From NCBI RefSeq assembly GCF_014205055.1, contig NZ_JACHMS010000001.1, forward strand, positions 4,960,001 to 5,024,000: a DNA stretch of 64,000 bases, in the 5' to 3' direction. Below, one piece after another: positions 42,475 through 50,957 of the stretch. Positions within the stretch are counted from its first letter, which is position 1. The number at the start of each line of letters is the position of its first letter. This DNA is from Streptomyces luteogriseus (GTDB taxonomy: Bacteria > Actinomycetota > Actinomycetes > Streptomycetales > Streptomycetaceae). The translations under genes and the position numbers were made by a program. The notes under the pieces are model-generated. The model had not been told where the DNA came from. It saw nothing but the letters and a program-made list of their open reading frames with translations, and made no database searches.

Positions 42475-43314
42475 TCAGGTGGCCTGTACTCCGGCGGCCT
42501 TCGCGGCCTCGGAATCCGCTACGACAGTATCTCCAGCCGCGTCGACGCCGAGCGCGCCGGTCATGATGGCGACGACCTCGGCCATGGAGTAGTCGGAGGG
42601 CTTGATCACCGCGGCGCGCCGGCCCAGCCGGTGGACGTGGATCCGGTCCGCGATCTCGAAGACGTGCGGCATGTTGTGGCTGATCAGGACGACCGGCATG
42701 CCCTTGTCTCGGACGCGGCGGATCAGATCGAGGACCTGTCCGGACTCCTTGACGCCCAGGGCGGCGGTGGGTTCGTCCATGACGACGACGCTGCGGGCCC
42801 AGGCGACGGCGCGGGCCACCGCGACGGCCTGGCGCTGTCCGCCGGAGAGAGTCTCGACCGACTGGGTCAGCGAGCGCAGGCCGATCTTCAGGTCGGCCAT
42901 GTGCTCGGCGGCCTCCTGACGCATGCGCTTCTTGTCGAGCATGCGGAAGGCACTGCCGAGGAACCCCGGGCGGCGCAGCTCACGGCCGAGGAACATGTTC
43001 GAGGCGATGTCCATGGAGGCCGCCACGGCTAGGTCCTGATAGACCGTCTCGATGCCGTGGGCGCGGGCGCTCTGCGGGCCGGAGAACTGGATCGGCTTGC
43101 CGTTCAGGCGTATCTCGCCCTCGTCCGGCACCACCGCGCCGGTGAGGGCCTTGATGAGGCTGGTCTTGCCGGCGCCGTTGTCGCCGATGACGGCCAGCAC
43201 CTCGCCGGGCAGCAGGTCGAAGTCGGCACCGTCGATGGCGGTGACGTGGCCGTAGCGCTTGACCAGACCGCGGGCCTGCAGGACGGGGGTCTCGGTGGTG
43301 GGGGTCGTGGTCAT
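42475..43314 (-). CDS. frcA: Sugar ABC transporter ATP-binding protein (FrcA-like)
   Basis: A 279-residue single-domain ATPase. Walker A is GDNGAGKTS, the signature is LSGGQRQAVAVARA, Walker B is VVVMDEPTAALG and the switch is VVLISHNMPHVFEIADRIHVHRLGRR. The single-cassette form with this C-terminus is typical of FrcA-type (fructose/ribose) carbohydrate transporters. ATG 43314 overlaps the permease stop (ATGA). Supplies energy for uptake through the FrcC-like permease. Confidence 0.9.
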   Translation of the reverse strand: MTTTPTTETPVLQARGLVKRYGHVTAIDGADFDLLPGEVLAVIGDNGAGKTSLIKALTGAVVPDEGEIRLNGKPIQFSGPQSARAHGIETVYQDLAVAASMDIASNMFLGRELRRPGFLGSAFRMLDKKRMRQEAAEHMADLKIGLRSLTQSVETLSGGQRQAVAVARAVAWARSVVVMDEPTAALGVKESGQVLDLIRRVRDKGMPVVLISHNMPHVFEIADRIHVHRLGRRAAVIKPSDYSMAEVVAIMTGALGVDAAGDTVVADSEAAKAAGVQAT

Positions 43315-44324
43315 CGGGCCTTCCTCCGGGAGATCTGGTCGACGGTCACCGCGAGGATCACCAGGACACCGGTGATCAGGGTCTGGTAGATCGAGGCGAC
43401 GCCCATCAGCTGAAGCCCGTTGCGGAAGACGCCGACGATGAGGACGCCGATGAACGTGCCCAGGACCGACCCGCGTCCGCCGAAGAGGCTGGTGCCGCCG
43501 AGGACCACGGCGGTGATGCTGTCGAGGTTGTCGGTCTGCCCGGCCTGCGGGTCGCCGACGCCGGTGCGGGAGATGAGCAGCAGGGCGGCGATGCCGTAGA
43601 GGACACCGGCCGCGGTGTAGACGCCGATGGTCAGGCGGGAGGTGCGGATGCCGTTCAGCCGCGCCGCCTCCGGGCTGTTGCCCAGGGCGTAGACGTGCCG
43701 GCCCCAGCCGGTGCTGCTCAGCGCGTAGGCGAGGAGGAGGAACAGGGCGATGGTGACCAGCGAGCCGTAGGTGATGTCGGTCTTGCCCAGCGGGAAGGTC
43801 TGCCCCAGGGCCGTCAGCGGGCCGGGCAGGTTGGTGACCGTCTGCTCCTCGGAGTAGATGTGGGTCAGCGCGAAAGCCACGTTGAGCATGCCGAGGGTGA
43901 CGATGAACGGCGGCAGCGGGATCTTCTTCACCAGTGTCCCGTTGAGCATGCCGAAGCCGCCGCAGACGACCAGGCCCAGCGCGATGGCGGCGAGCGGTGG
44001 CAGGCTGCCCTCGGCGGCCATCTTCGCGATCACGATGCTGCCGAACGCCATCACCGCTCCGCAGGACAGGTCGATGCCCGCGGTGAGGATGATCAGGGTC
44101 TGGCCGATGGCCAGCGTGCCGACGACCATGACCTGCTGCACGATCAGCGAGAAGTTCCCGCCGGTGAGGAACTGGTCGGTCGAGACGGAGAAGAAGACGC
44201 AGGCCAGCAGGAGCGCGACCAGCGGGCCGGTGGTCGGTTGCGTGAGCAGTCTGCGGGCCGTGGTCGGCGCTTTGAGCCCCGCGTACGGCGCGGACGTGGA
44301 GGGTGGCGTGGACGTGGCAGTCAT
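43311..44324 (-). CDS. frcC: Sugar ABC transporter permease (FrcC-like)
   Basis: A 337-residue membrane protein of the RbsC/FrcC family with 8-10 hydrophobic helices. ILTAGIDLSCGAVMAFGSIV is the family signature, followed by PPFIVTLGMLNVAFAL, YALGNSPEAARLNGIRTSR and the late AVVLGGTSLFGGRGSVLGTFIGVL. It forms the channel for the sugar delivered by the downstream-listed binding protein (44480-45496), whose gene is 155 bp upstream in transcription order. Confidence 0.92.
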   Translation of the reverse strand: MTATSTPPSTSAPYAGLKAPTTARRLLTQPTTGPLVALLLACVFFSVSTDQFLTGGNFSLIVQQVMVVGTLAIGQTLIILTAGIDLSCGAVMAFGSIVIAKMAAEGSLPPLAAIALGLVVCGGFGMLNGTLVKKIPLPPFIVTLGMLNVAFALTHIYSEEQTVTNLPGPLTALGQTFPLGKTDITYGSLVTIALFLLLAYALSSTGWGRHVYALGNSPEAARLNGIRTSRLTIGVYTAAGVLYGIAALLLISRTGVGDPQAGQTDNLDSITAVVLGGTSLFGGRGSVLGTFIGVLIVGVFRNGLQLMGVASIYQTLITGVLVILAVTVDQISRRKAR

Positions 44325-44386
44325 GCGAGGTCCTTGTCGGAAGACAGAAGTCCTGGTCCGTCCCTGCCGGACGGCAGGAGGACGAG

Positions 44387-44428
44387 GGGGCGGCCGTCCC
44401 AGGTCGGGGAGGTGGGGCCGGCCGCCCC
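44387..44428 (-). promoter_or_regulatory. Hairpin between binding-protein and permease genes
   Basis: GGGGCGGCC (44387-44395) pairs with GGCCGCCCC (44420-44428). A stem in this place usually lowers read-through or protects the upstream mRNA, so that binding protein is made in excess over the membrane parts. Confidence 0.65.
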
Positions 44429-44479
44429 GCCGAGAGGTGACGAACGGCGGTGGCTACGGGGGCGGCTGGGGGCGGCGGC

Positions 44480-45496
44480 TCAGCCCCAGCAGTTCTCCAG
44501 GCCGTAGGCGGTGTCCTTGGCGGCGACCCCGTCCTGGGCCTTGTCGGTGATCAGGGTGACGCCGGTGTCGGTGTAACCCGACGCCTTCTTACCGTCCTTG
44601 GCGTACGTCACGACGGCCTTGACGCCCTCGGCGGCCATCTTTAGCGGGTACTGCTGCGAGGTCGCGGCGATCTTGCCGTCCTTGACGGCCTGCGTGCCGG
44701 TGCAGCCTCCGTCGACGGAGACGATCAGGACGTCCTTCTCCCGGCCCTTGGCCTTGAGCGCGGTGTACGCGCCCAGAGCGGCGGGCTCGTTGATGGTGTA
44801 GACGACGTTGATGCCGGGCTCCTTCTGCAGGCAGTTCTCCATCGCGGTCTGGCCCTTGGACTGGTCACCGCCGGTGTCCTGGGCGCAGGCGACATCCTTG
44901 TCGGTGACGCCGAAGCCCTTCAGGAAGCCGTTGTGCCGCTGGACGCCGACGGAGACGCCCGGCGCCAGGTCGAGGGCGGCTATCTTCGCCGTCTTGCCCT
45001 TCATGGCGGCCTTGGCGTACTCGCCGATCAGCTCGCCGGCCTTCAGGTTGTCGGTGGCGAAGAGGGCGTCCACCGCGCTCTGCGGCTCGGTCGGAGTGTC
45101 CAGGGCGATGACCAGGACACCCTTGGCCTTGGCCTTCTCGATCGCGGGCACGATCGCCTTGGAGTCGCTCGGGGTGATCAGGATGCCCTTCACACCGGAG
45201 GCGACCATGTTCTCGATGGCGGTGACCTGACCGGCGTTGTCACCGTCGAACTTGCCGGCCGCCGTCATGAGCGTGACGCCTTCGGCCTTCGCGGACTTCT
45301 CCGCGCCCTCCTTCATCTTGACGAAGAAGGGGTTGGTGTCGGTCTTGGTGATGAGACCGACCTTGACGTCGCCCGAGCCGCTGCTCGTGCTGCCCGATCC
45401 CGATCCGGATCCGCAGGCGGTCAGGGCGAGCGCTGCGACACCCGTGCACGCAGCGGCTCTGAGCAAGGAGGAGGGCAGACGAGAGGTGCGTGACAT
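44480..45496 (-). CDS. frcB: Sugar-binding lipoprotein of the FrcBCA-like transporter
   Basis: A 338-residue protein from ATG 45496, with AGGAG upstream. The signal peptide ends in the lipobox LALTAC|GSGSG, so it is lipid-anchored outside the membrane. The mature part is a class B periplasmic-binding fold: VKVGLITKTDTNPFFVKMKEG, VIALDTPTEPQSAVDALFATDNLKAG, VVYTINEPAALGAYTALKAKG. First gene of the operon. Two 14-bp operators sit about 60-90 bp upstream. With the kinase and GH32 enzyme, fructose or fructo-oligosaccharide is the likely ligand. Confidence 0.92.
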   Translation of the reverse strand: MSRTSRLPSSLLRAAACTGVAALALTACGSGSGSGSTSSGSGDVKVGLITKTDTNPFFVKMKEGAEKSAKAEGVTLMTAAGKFDGDNAGQVTAIENMVASGVKGILITPSDSKAIVPAIEKAKAKGVLVIALDTPTEPQSAVDALFATDNLKAGELIGEYAKAAMKGKTAKIAALDLAPGVSVGVQRHNGFLKGFGVTDKDVACAQDTGGDQSKGQTAMENCLQKEPGINVVYTINEPAALGAYTALKAKGREKDVLIVSVDGGCTGTQAVKDGKIAATSQQYPLKMAAEGVKAVVTYAKDGKKASGYTDTGVTLITDKAQDGVAAKDTAYGLENCWG

Positions 45497-45553
45497 GAAC
45501 GACTCCTGCGGATGTCGGGCGGGTGGTCGGCAGTGGGGCCTGCCGTCCCGCGA

Positions 45554-45583
45554 TGTCAACGATGACTGATGTCATCGTTGACA
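45554..45583. promoter_or_regulatory. Paired LacI-type operators between frcB-like gene and kinase gene
   Basis: TGTCAACGATGACT (45554-45567) and its inverse TGTCATCGTTGACA (45570-45583) together form a 13-bp perfect inverted repeat around TGAT. They lie in the divergent promoter region serving both the transporter operon and the kinase gene. The same 14-mer recurs three times before the GH32 gene. Confidence 0.88.
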
Positions 45584-45772
45584 CTGCTTGGCGAGGATGA
45601 TGGACTCCGTTCCCCGGCAACGTCAATGCCTTGCACTCGTCACAAATCGGCAACGCCCCGAGGCCGAGTCCGCACGGGCCGCCCGCCCGAAGCCGCTCGT
45701 CCGCGTGCCCGGGTCATGCCCGTTCCCGCTCCGCGCGTTCCCAGAGGACGCGTCCTCAGAGAAGAGCCGCCC

Positions 45773-46759
45773 ATGAGCCCGCGCCAGATCACCGTCCTCG
45801 GAGAATGCGTCGCCGACGCGTTCACCGAAGCGGCGCCTGCCCAGAACGAACTCGCCCTCCGCGTCCTGCCGGGCGGCGGACCGGCCAACACGGCGGTGGC
45901 CCTGGCCAGGCTCGGCACCCCGGCCCGCTTCCTCGCACGGCTGTCCGGCGACGTGTTCGGCCGCCTCTTCCGGGCCCACCTCACGGAATCCGGAGTGGAC
46001 CTCTCGCACGCCGTCGAGGCCACCGAGCCGAGCACGCTCGCCGTGGCCGAACTGGACGACCGGGGCCAGGCCGCGTTCTCCTTCCACGCCCAGGCCACCG
46101 CCGACTGGCAGTGGACCAGCACGGAACTGGCCGGGGTGGACCTGGCCGGCACCGCCTGCGTGCACACCGGGTCCCTGGCCCTGGTCAAGGAACCCGGGGC
46201 GGCGGTGGTGGAGGACTTCCTGGCAGCGGCCGCCCCCCGGGCCACCATCAGCATCGACCCCAACGTCCGCCCGCTCCTGGTGCACCCCGAGGTCTACCGC
46301 GCCCGGCTGGCGCACTGGTGCGGCCTCGCGGACGTGCTGCGGCTGAGCGAGGACGACCTGGACCTCCTCCTGCCCGGCACGCCACCCGAGCAGGCCTGCG
46401 ACACCTGGCACGCGGCGGGGGCCCGGCTCGTCGTGATCACGCGCGGCGCCGACGGCGCCCTGGCCTCACTCGACGGGGAGCGCGTCCAGGTACCGGCGGT
46501 GGCGACGCCGGTCGTCGACACGGTCGGCGCGGGGGACTCCTTCACCGCCGGACTGCTGCACCACCTCGGCACCCACGGACTCCTCGGCGGCAGGCTGACG
46601 GACCTGAGTCTCGGCGACGTAGAGGCGGCCTGCCTGTTCGCCGTGCAGGTCGCCGCCCTGACCTGCTCGGTGGCCGGACCCAACCCGCCCTGGCAGGACC
46701 AGACGGCGCCGCACACGACGGACGCCCGAGCCGTCCTGCATCTCGACGCCGCCCACTGA
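45773..46759 (+). CDS. PfkB-family fructokinase
   Basis: A 328-residue sugar kinase from ATG 45773. The N-terminal ITVLGECVADAF and LPGGGPANTAVALARLG form the first PfkB signature. The second is VVDTVGAGDSFTAGLL, containing the catalytic Asp and anion hole. ATP:fructose 6-phosphotransferase is the likely reaction, since the gene shares operators with a fructose-type transporter and a fructanase. Preceded by AGAGAAGAGC. Followed after 42 bp by a small ABM-fold gene in the same direction. Confidence 0.9.
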   Translation: MSPRQITVLGECVADAFTEAAPAQNELALRVLPGGGPANTAVALARLGTPARFLARLSGDVFGRLFRAHLTESGVDLSHAVEATEPSTLAVAELDDRGQAAFSFHAQATADWQWTSTELAGVDLAGTACVHTGSLALVKEPGAAVVEDFLAAAAPRATISIDPNVRPLLVHPEVYRARLAHWCGLADVLRLSEDDLDLLLPGTPPEQACDTWHAAGARLVVITRGADGALASLDGERVQVPAVATPVVDTVGAGDSFTAGLLHHLGTHGLLGGRLTDLSLGDVEAACLFAVQVAALTCSVAGPNPPWQDQTAPHTTDARAVLHLDAAH

Positions 46760-46801
46760 ATCCCACGATCTCCCCGGATGGACAAGGACGGAAACCCAAC
46801 C

Positions 46802-47101
46802 ATGACGAAGACCCTGCTCGCCGAATTCACCGCCCGAGAGGGAACGGAGGCCGAGGTCACCCGCCTGATCCGGGAGTACGCCCGGAAGGTGCGCGAGGAG
46901 GAAGGCAACCTGGCCTTCGACGTCTACACCAAAGCGGCAGCCCCCCGCGCCTACTGGATCTTCGAGGTCTACCGGGACGAGGACGCCTTCCAGGCACACC
47001 TGAACGCCCCCTACGGCGCCCCGTTCAACGCCGCCCTCATCCCGCTGATCGAGGAGGACGCCTCCGTACTCACGTTCCTTGAGGGGATCGACCGCGGATG
47101 A
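46802..47101 (+). CDS. Small ABM-fold (YgiN-like) monooxygenase protein
   Basis: A 99-residue protein from ATG 46802, with AAGGACGG upstream; an ATG eight codons earlier is possible. MTKTLLAEFTAREGTEAEVTRLIREYARKVREEEGNLAFDVY and YWIFEVYRDEDAFQAHL match the putative quinol monooxygenase YgiN type. Probably the second gene of the kinase operon. Its link to fructose use is unclear; it may have been carried along. Confidence 0.85.
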   Translation: MTKTLLAEFTAREGTEAEVTRLIREYARKVREEEGNLAFDVYTKAAAPRAYWIFEVYRDEDAFQAHLNAPYGAPFNAALIPLIEEDASVLTFLEGIDRG

Positions 47102-47160
47102 ATCGGCTGCGCTTGAGTCCGCGGGCCTGCCTCTGCGCGTCGCTTTCTTGAACGCATGCC

Positions 47161-47328
47161 TCGTCGGAAATGGCGCGCCGGAAGCCGCGTGTCGGAAAGC
47201 CGCGTGTCGGAAGTGGCGCGCCGGAAGACCGCGCGCCGGAAGACCGCGCGCGGCCGACCGCGCGCGGCCGACCGGCGCACGGCCTCGGCCTCGTCACCGG
47301 TCACCGATCACCGGTCACCGGTCACCGC
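47161..47328. repeat. Cluster of short direct repeats between convergent genes
   Basis: Imperfect copies of GGAAGCCGCGTGTC, then GCCGGAAGACCGCGC twice (about 47220-47250), CGCGCGCGGCCGAC twice, and a run of TCACCGG units (47293-47328). A nearby imperfect palindrome brackets ATGAACCTCCGCCG (47332-47396). No gene is supported in 47102-47388. The tract sits between the convergent ABM and GH32 genes, where transcripts meet. Confidence 0.8.
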
Positions 47329-47388
47329 CAGATGAACCTCCGCCGTATCACCGGCGGATGTATCTCCGCGGCATGAACCTCCGCCGCA

Positions 47389-49950
47389 TCACCGCCAGAT
47401 GGACCCCAGCCGCCACGCGCGCAGGTCGTCGAGGGTGGCGGTGCCTCCCTCGGCGAACACCTCGACGCCGGTGCTGGTGGGGTCGGGGAAGATCTGGTCG
47501 GTGATCACGGCCTCGCCGTCGCCGCCGAAGACCTCGACGGACGACCAGTCGACGAGGACACGGAGCTTGACCTTGCCGTTCCTGGCCTTCAGCGGCGCGG
47601 TCTGCACACCGGGGAAGGTGTTGTTGAAGTCCCCCGCACCGGAGCGGGTGCGGTCGACGTACAACTCCTGGGTGGTGGTGTCGTAGCCGATGACGGTCTC
47701 CTCGCCGCCCGCTCCGGTACGCACCTTCAGGCCGAAGCGGTCCGCGTCGTCGAGGGAGAAGGTGGCCTCGATGTCGAGTGCCTTGCCCTTGGCCCCGGGG
47801 CCGGTCAGTGACGTCGAGGCACTCTTGAGGGTGAGGCCGGACGCCGTCGCCGGGCGCTTCTGGCGGAGGGACTCCAGACCGCTCACCGGCTTGCTGGTCA
47901 GCCGGATCCGGCCGTCGACCGTGCGCAGGGCCATCTCCCGCGGAACGCTCTGAGCGCCGCGCCAAGGCGAGGTGGGAACGGACTGGCCGTAGTCCCAGTT
48001 GTTCATCCAGCCGATCATGCGGCGCTTGCCGCCCGGCGCGTTCTCCCAGGACACCGCCGCGTAGTAGTCCTTGCCGTAGTCGGCCCAGTCGGCGCGCTGT
48101 ACGACCGACTTGGCGGGCTTGTCAGCGGCGGTGAACCGGTCGGCCATGACGTGGCCCCAGCCGGCGGTGTTCATGTCCACGACCTGGATCCGCGCCGTCC
48201 GGCCCTCGTAGGGGCGCATGTCGAAGGACGCCCAGTCCAGGGTCTCGCTGTCGGCGCCGGTCGCGCTGCGGACGACCTTGCCGTCGACGATCAGGTTGAC
48301 GGACGTCTCCTGGGAGACTCGCGCGGCCCGGGTGTCGGACAGGACGATGTGGTCGACGTTGAGATGGCCCCAGCCGCCGGTGTTGTCGTCGACGATCCTG
48401 ATTCGCGCCTTCTTGCCGGCGAGGTCGCCGACGTCCCACGAAGCCCAGTTGAGCGCCTCGGCGTCCCTTCCGGTGGCGCTGCGGACGACCCGGCCGTCCA
48501 CGAGGAGCTCGACGGCGGTGGGCTCGGCGGAGCCGGCGGGGTGGTTGCCGCCCCCGATGAGGAAGTTGATGTGCTTCTTGTCGACGGTGAACTCGGGCGA
48601 GGTGAGGGTGCCGGTGGTGGCGTCGCCGTGCAGGAAGGTGTTGGCCAGGCCGTCTCCGAGGAAGCCGGAGACCTGCTGCTGGCCGGGGAGGGTGCCGCCG
48701 GCCGGTGCGGTGCCGAAGGCGTCCCCGGTCGCCGTCCAGCCGCCGTAGTTTCCGCCCTCGAAGTCGGCGAGGACCGTGCCTTCGGGCGCGGGGTTGTCCA
48801 GGACGGTTCCGGCCTCGTGCGGATGCCGCCCGCCGCCGATCCTGAAGTTCAGGTAGGGGCTGTCGACGGTGAAGGACGGGGAGGTGAGGAGGCCGGTGGC
48901 GCCGTCACCGCCGTGGAAGCTGTTGGCGAGGCCATGGCCGTCGAAGCCCGAGACGGGCCCCTGACCGTCCACCGCCCCGGCTGCCGGTCCCTGGCCGAAG
49001 GCGGTCCCGGTCGCCGTCCAGTCACCGAAGCCGGCGCCCTCGAAGTCCTGCACGACCTCGCCCACGGGCGGGGTGTAGCTGCCCTTGTCGTCGGGGGTGA
49101 ACTTCTTGCCGTCGAAGTCTCCGACGAAGTACTGGGCGGCCGAACCACCCGCGATGCCCCCGGGGTTGATGTTGACGACCAGAACCCACTTGATCTTCTT
49201 CTTGTCGCCGTCGACCGCGAGGGGGAACAGGTCCGGGCACTCCCACACGCCGCCCGTCGCGCCGGCCGGCCCGAACTCGCTCTGCAACTCCCAGTCCTTG
49301 AGGTTCTTGGACGAGTAGAACCGCACCTTGTGCTCGGCGGACAGCGACACCGCCATCAGCCAGCTCCGGGTGGGCGCGTACCACTGGACCTTGGGGTCGC
49401 GGAACTCCGTGGAACCGATGTCGATCACGGGATTGCCCTGGTACTTGGTCCAGGTGCGGCCCCGGTCGGTGCTGTAGGCGAGCGACTGGGCCTGTTTGCC
49501 GCCGTTCTTGGAGGCGCTGGTGTAGATCGCCACCATGGGCGGGTTCTCCTTCGTGCCGAACCCGGTGGTGTTGTCCCGGTCGATCACCGCACTGCCGGAG
49601 AAGACCATCTCCTCGTCGTCGTGCGACAGGGCGAGCGGCAGCTCCTTCCAGTGCACGAGGTCCTTGCTCACCGCGTGCCCCCACGACATGTCGCCCCAGG
49701 AGTTGCCGTTCGGGTTGTACTGGTAGAAGAGGTGGTACTCGCCCTGGTGGTACACGAGGCCGTTGGGGTCGTTCATCCAGTTCTTCTGCGAGGTGTAGTG
49801 GAACTGGGGTCGGTAGGTCTCGGTGTACGCCGGGGGGTCGGCCGCGACCGCGGTCCGAGGGGCGAGCGGGGCAGCCGACAGGGCGCAGACGGTCGCCACC
49901 GCCGCCATCATCCGTGTGCGGGCATGCCGGGATACGCGTACAGAGCTCAT
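47389..49950 (-). CDS. Secreted GH32 fructan hydrolase (levanase/inulinase-like) with two internal modules
   Basis: An 853-residue protein from ATG 49950, with AAGGAGAG upstream. It has a Sec signal (cleavage near TAVAADPP). GH32 catalytic residues are seen in WMNDPNG (nucleophile), FRDPK (stabiliser) and WECPDL (acid/base), all before residue ~245. The five-bladed propeller is then interrupted by about 300 residues holding two related modules (DFEGAGFGDWTATGTAFG... and DFEGGNYGGWTATGDAFG...) and strand-rich parts like CBM66. The fold resumes at YAAVSWENAPGGKRRMIGWMNNW and ends in the usual beta-sandwich. It releases fructose from levan, inulin or sucrose. Three operators precede the gene. 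Confidence 0.93.
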   Translation of the reverse strand: MSSVRVSRHARTRMMAAVATVCALSAAPLAPRTAVAADPPAYTETYRPQFHYTSQKNWMNDPNGLVYHQGEYHLFYQYNPNGNSWGDMSWGHAVSKDLVHWKELPLALSHDDEEMVFSGSAVIDRDNTTGFGTKENPPMVAIYTSASKNGGKQAQSLAYSTDRGRTWTKYQGNPVIDIGSTEFRDPKVQWYAPTRSWLMAVSLSAEHKVRFYSSKNLKDWELQSEFGPAGATGGVWECPDLFPLAVDGDKKKIKWVLVVNINPGGIAGGSAAQYFVGDFDGKKFTPDDKGSYTPPVGEVVQDFEGAGFGDWTATGTAFGQGPAAGAVDGQGPVSGFDGHGLANSFHGGDGATGLLTSPSFTVDSPYLNFRIGGGRHPHEAGTVLDNPAPEGTVLADFEGGNYGGWTATGDAFGTAPAGGTLPGQQQVSGFLGDGLANTFLHGDATTGTLTSPEFTVDKKHINFLIGGGNHPAGSAEPTAVELLVDGRVVRSATGRDAEALNWASWDVGDLAGKKARIRIVDDNTGGWGHLNVDHIVLSDTRAARVSQETSVNLIVDGKVVRSATGADSETLDWASFDMRPYEGRTARIQVVDMNTAGWGHVMADRFTAADKPAKSVVQRADWADYGKDYYAAVSWENAPGGKRRMIGWMNNWDYGQSVPTSPWRGAQSVPREMALRTVDGRIRLTSKPVSGLESLRQKRPATASGLTLKSASTSLTGPGAKGKALDIEATFSLDDADRFGLKVRTGAGGEETVIGYDTTTQELYVDRTRSGAGDFNNTFPGVQTAPLKARNGKVKLRVLVDWSSVEVFGGDGEAVITDQIFPDPTSTGVEVFAEGGTATLDDLRAWRLGSIWR

Positions 49951-50062
49951 GGTCTCTCCTTGTCCCGCGGCCGTCGGCGCGGTGGTGACCGCGGCTTCCG
50001 CGCGACGGGCCGAGTAGTGCGCCTCGGGCCGGTGCCGGCCATCCCTTGCCGTCGACCCGAGA

Positions 50063-50108
50063 TGTCATCGTTGACATGAGTCATCGTTGACATGTGTCAT
50101 CGATGACA
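50063..50108 (-). promoter_or_regulatory. Triple LacI-type operator upstream of the GH32 gene
   Basis: TGTCATCGTTGACA (50063-50076), AGTCATCGTTGACA (50079-50092) and the perfect palindrome TGTCATCGATGACA (50095-50108) lie in tandem at 16-bp steps, about 110-160 bp before the fructanase ATG. The spacing of about one and a half helical turns could allow co-operative binding. Confidence 0.88.
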
Positions 50109-50383
50109 GCGAGTGCCCGATTATGGGGCACCGTCCGGCCACCGCGTCAACGGTCCGGACGTGATTGCTCTGACGCGGAAGTGCCCGAAGCCGTCCGGGA
50201 CTTCGAGGGGGATCAGGGCTGGGTGCGGGGTTTGGTACGGGGCTGGGTGCTCTCCATGGCGAAGCGGCGGCTGACGGTGATCTCAGGCGAAAGCAGGCCG
50301 GGGTCCGTGATCACCGTCAGCTCGTACTCCCCGTCCCGCAACGCCTTCACATCGAGCACCCGGTGGTTGCCGATCCCGGCCGC

Positions 50384-50674
50384 GAGGGGCACGTCTTCGT
50401 CGGACACCAGGGCTGGCAGTTGAGCCGCAGCAACTTCCGCGGCGACTGGGTCAAGGCCCGGAAGGCAGGCGGCGTCACGGCCGAACGGCACCTTCACGAC
50501 CTGCGGCACACGGGCAACACGCCGGCCTCCACGGCCGGGGCCGGCACGCGGGAGCTGATGACGCGGATGGGACACAGCAGCTCCCGGGCGGCACTGATCC
50601 ACCCGCACATGACCAGTGACCGGGACCGAGCTATCACGGACCGGCTCGGGGACATGATCCGCAAAAGCGGATGA
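50384..50674 (+). pseudogene. C-terminal remnant of a tyrosine recombinase (integrase)
   Basis: About 95 codons to the stop at 50672-50674. ERHLHDLRHTGNT keeps the H-x-x-R box and ELMTRMGHSS the second His. Where intact relatives have A-L-I-Y-x-H, this reads ALIHPH, so the catalytic Tyr is replaced by His. The whole N-terminal part is missing. An inactive remnant of a pSAM2/phage-type integrase, evidence of past mobile DNA between the two sugar loci. Confidence 0.85.
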
Positions 50675-50762
50675 AAAGCCCGCCTGGAAGAAGGGGGGTG
50701 GTCACGCCCGGTCTCCGGCGAGACGGCCGGACTGTAGGGTCCCCGCCAGCAGAGGGGGAAAC

Positions 50763-50957
50763 ATGGCTGATCGCGGCTGGTATGACGACAGTGACTACCA
50801 CGAAGCAGTGCAGCGGGCGGAACGAGCGACACGGTTCGGATGGTCAGCGATCGCCTTGACTACGGGCGTCCTCGGCTCTGTGCTGTTCACCGTCGCAGTT
50901 CTCTGCGTAGTCGCGGTTGTCGCATGCCTCTTCGTTGTGGTGTCGAGCCATTACTGA
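50763..50957 (+). CDS. Small single-span membrane protein
   Basis: A 64-residue protein from ATG 50763, with GAGGGGGAAAC upstream. The hydrophilic head (MADRGWYDDSDYHEAVQRAERATRF) is followed by a long hydrophobic stretch (residues ~28-60) with a possible second span. No family recognised. The good ribosome binding site and coding look support it being real. Confidence 0.6.
   Translation: MADRGWYDDSDYHEAVQRAERATRFGWSAIALTTGVLGSVLFTVAVLCVVAVVACLFVVVSSHY

Noticed and set aside
50213..50402. Minus-strand fragment reading DVKALRDGEYELTVITDPG, protein-like
   Set aside because: It may be the end of a lost gene, but has no start, no recognisable family and adjoins the integrase remnant; not enough to call a feature.
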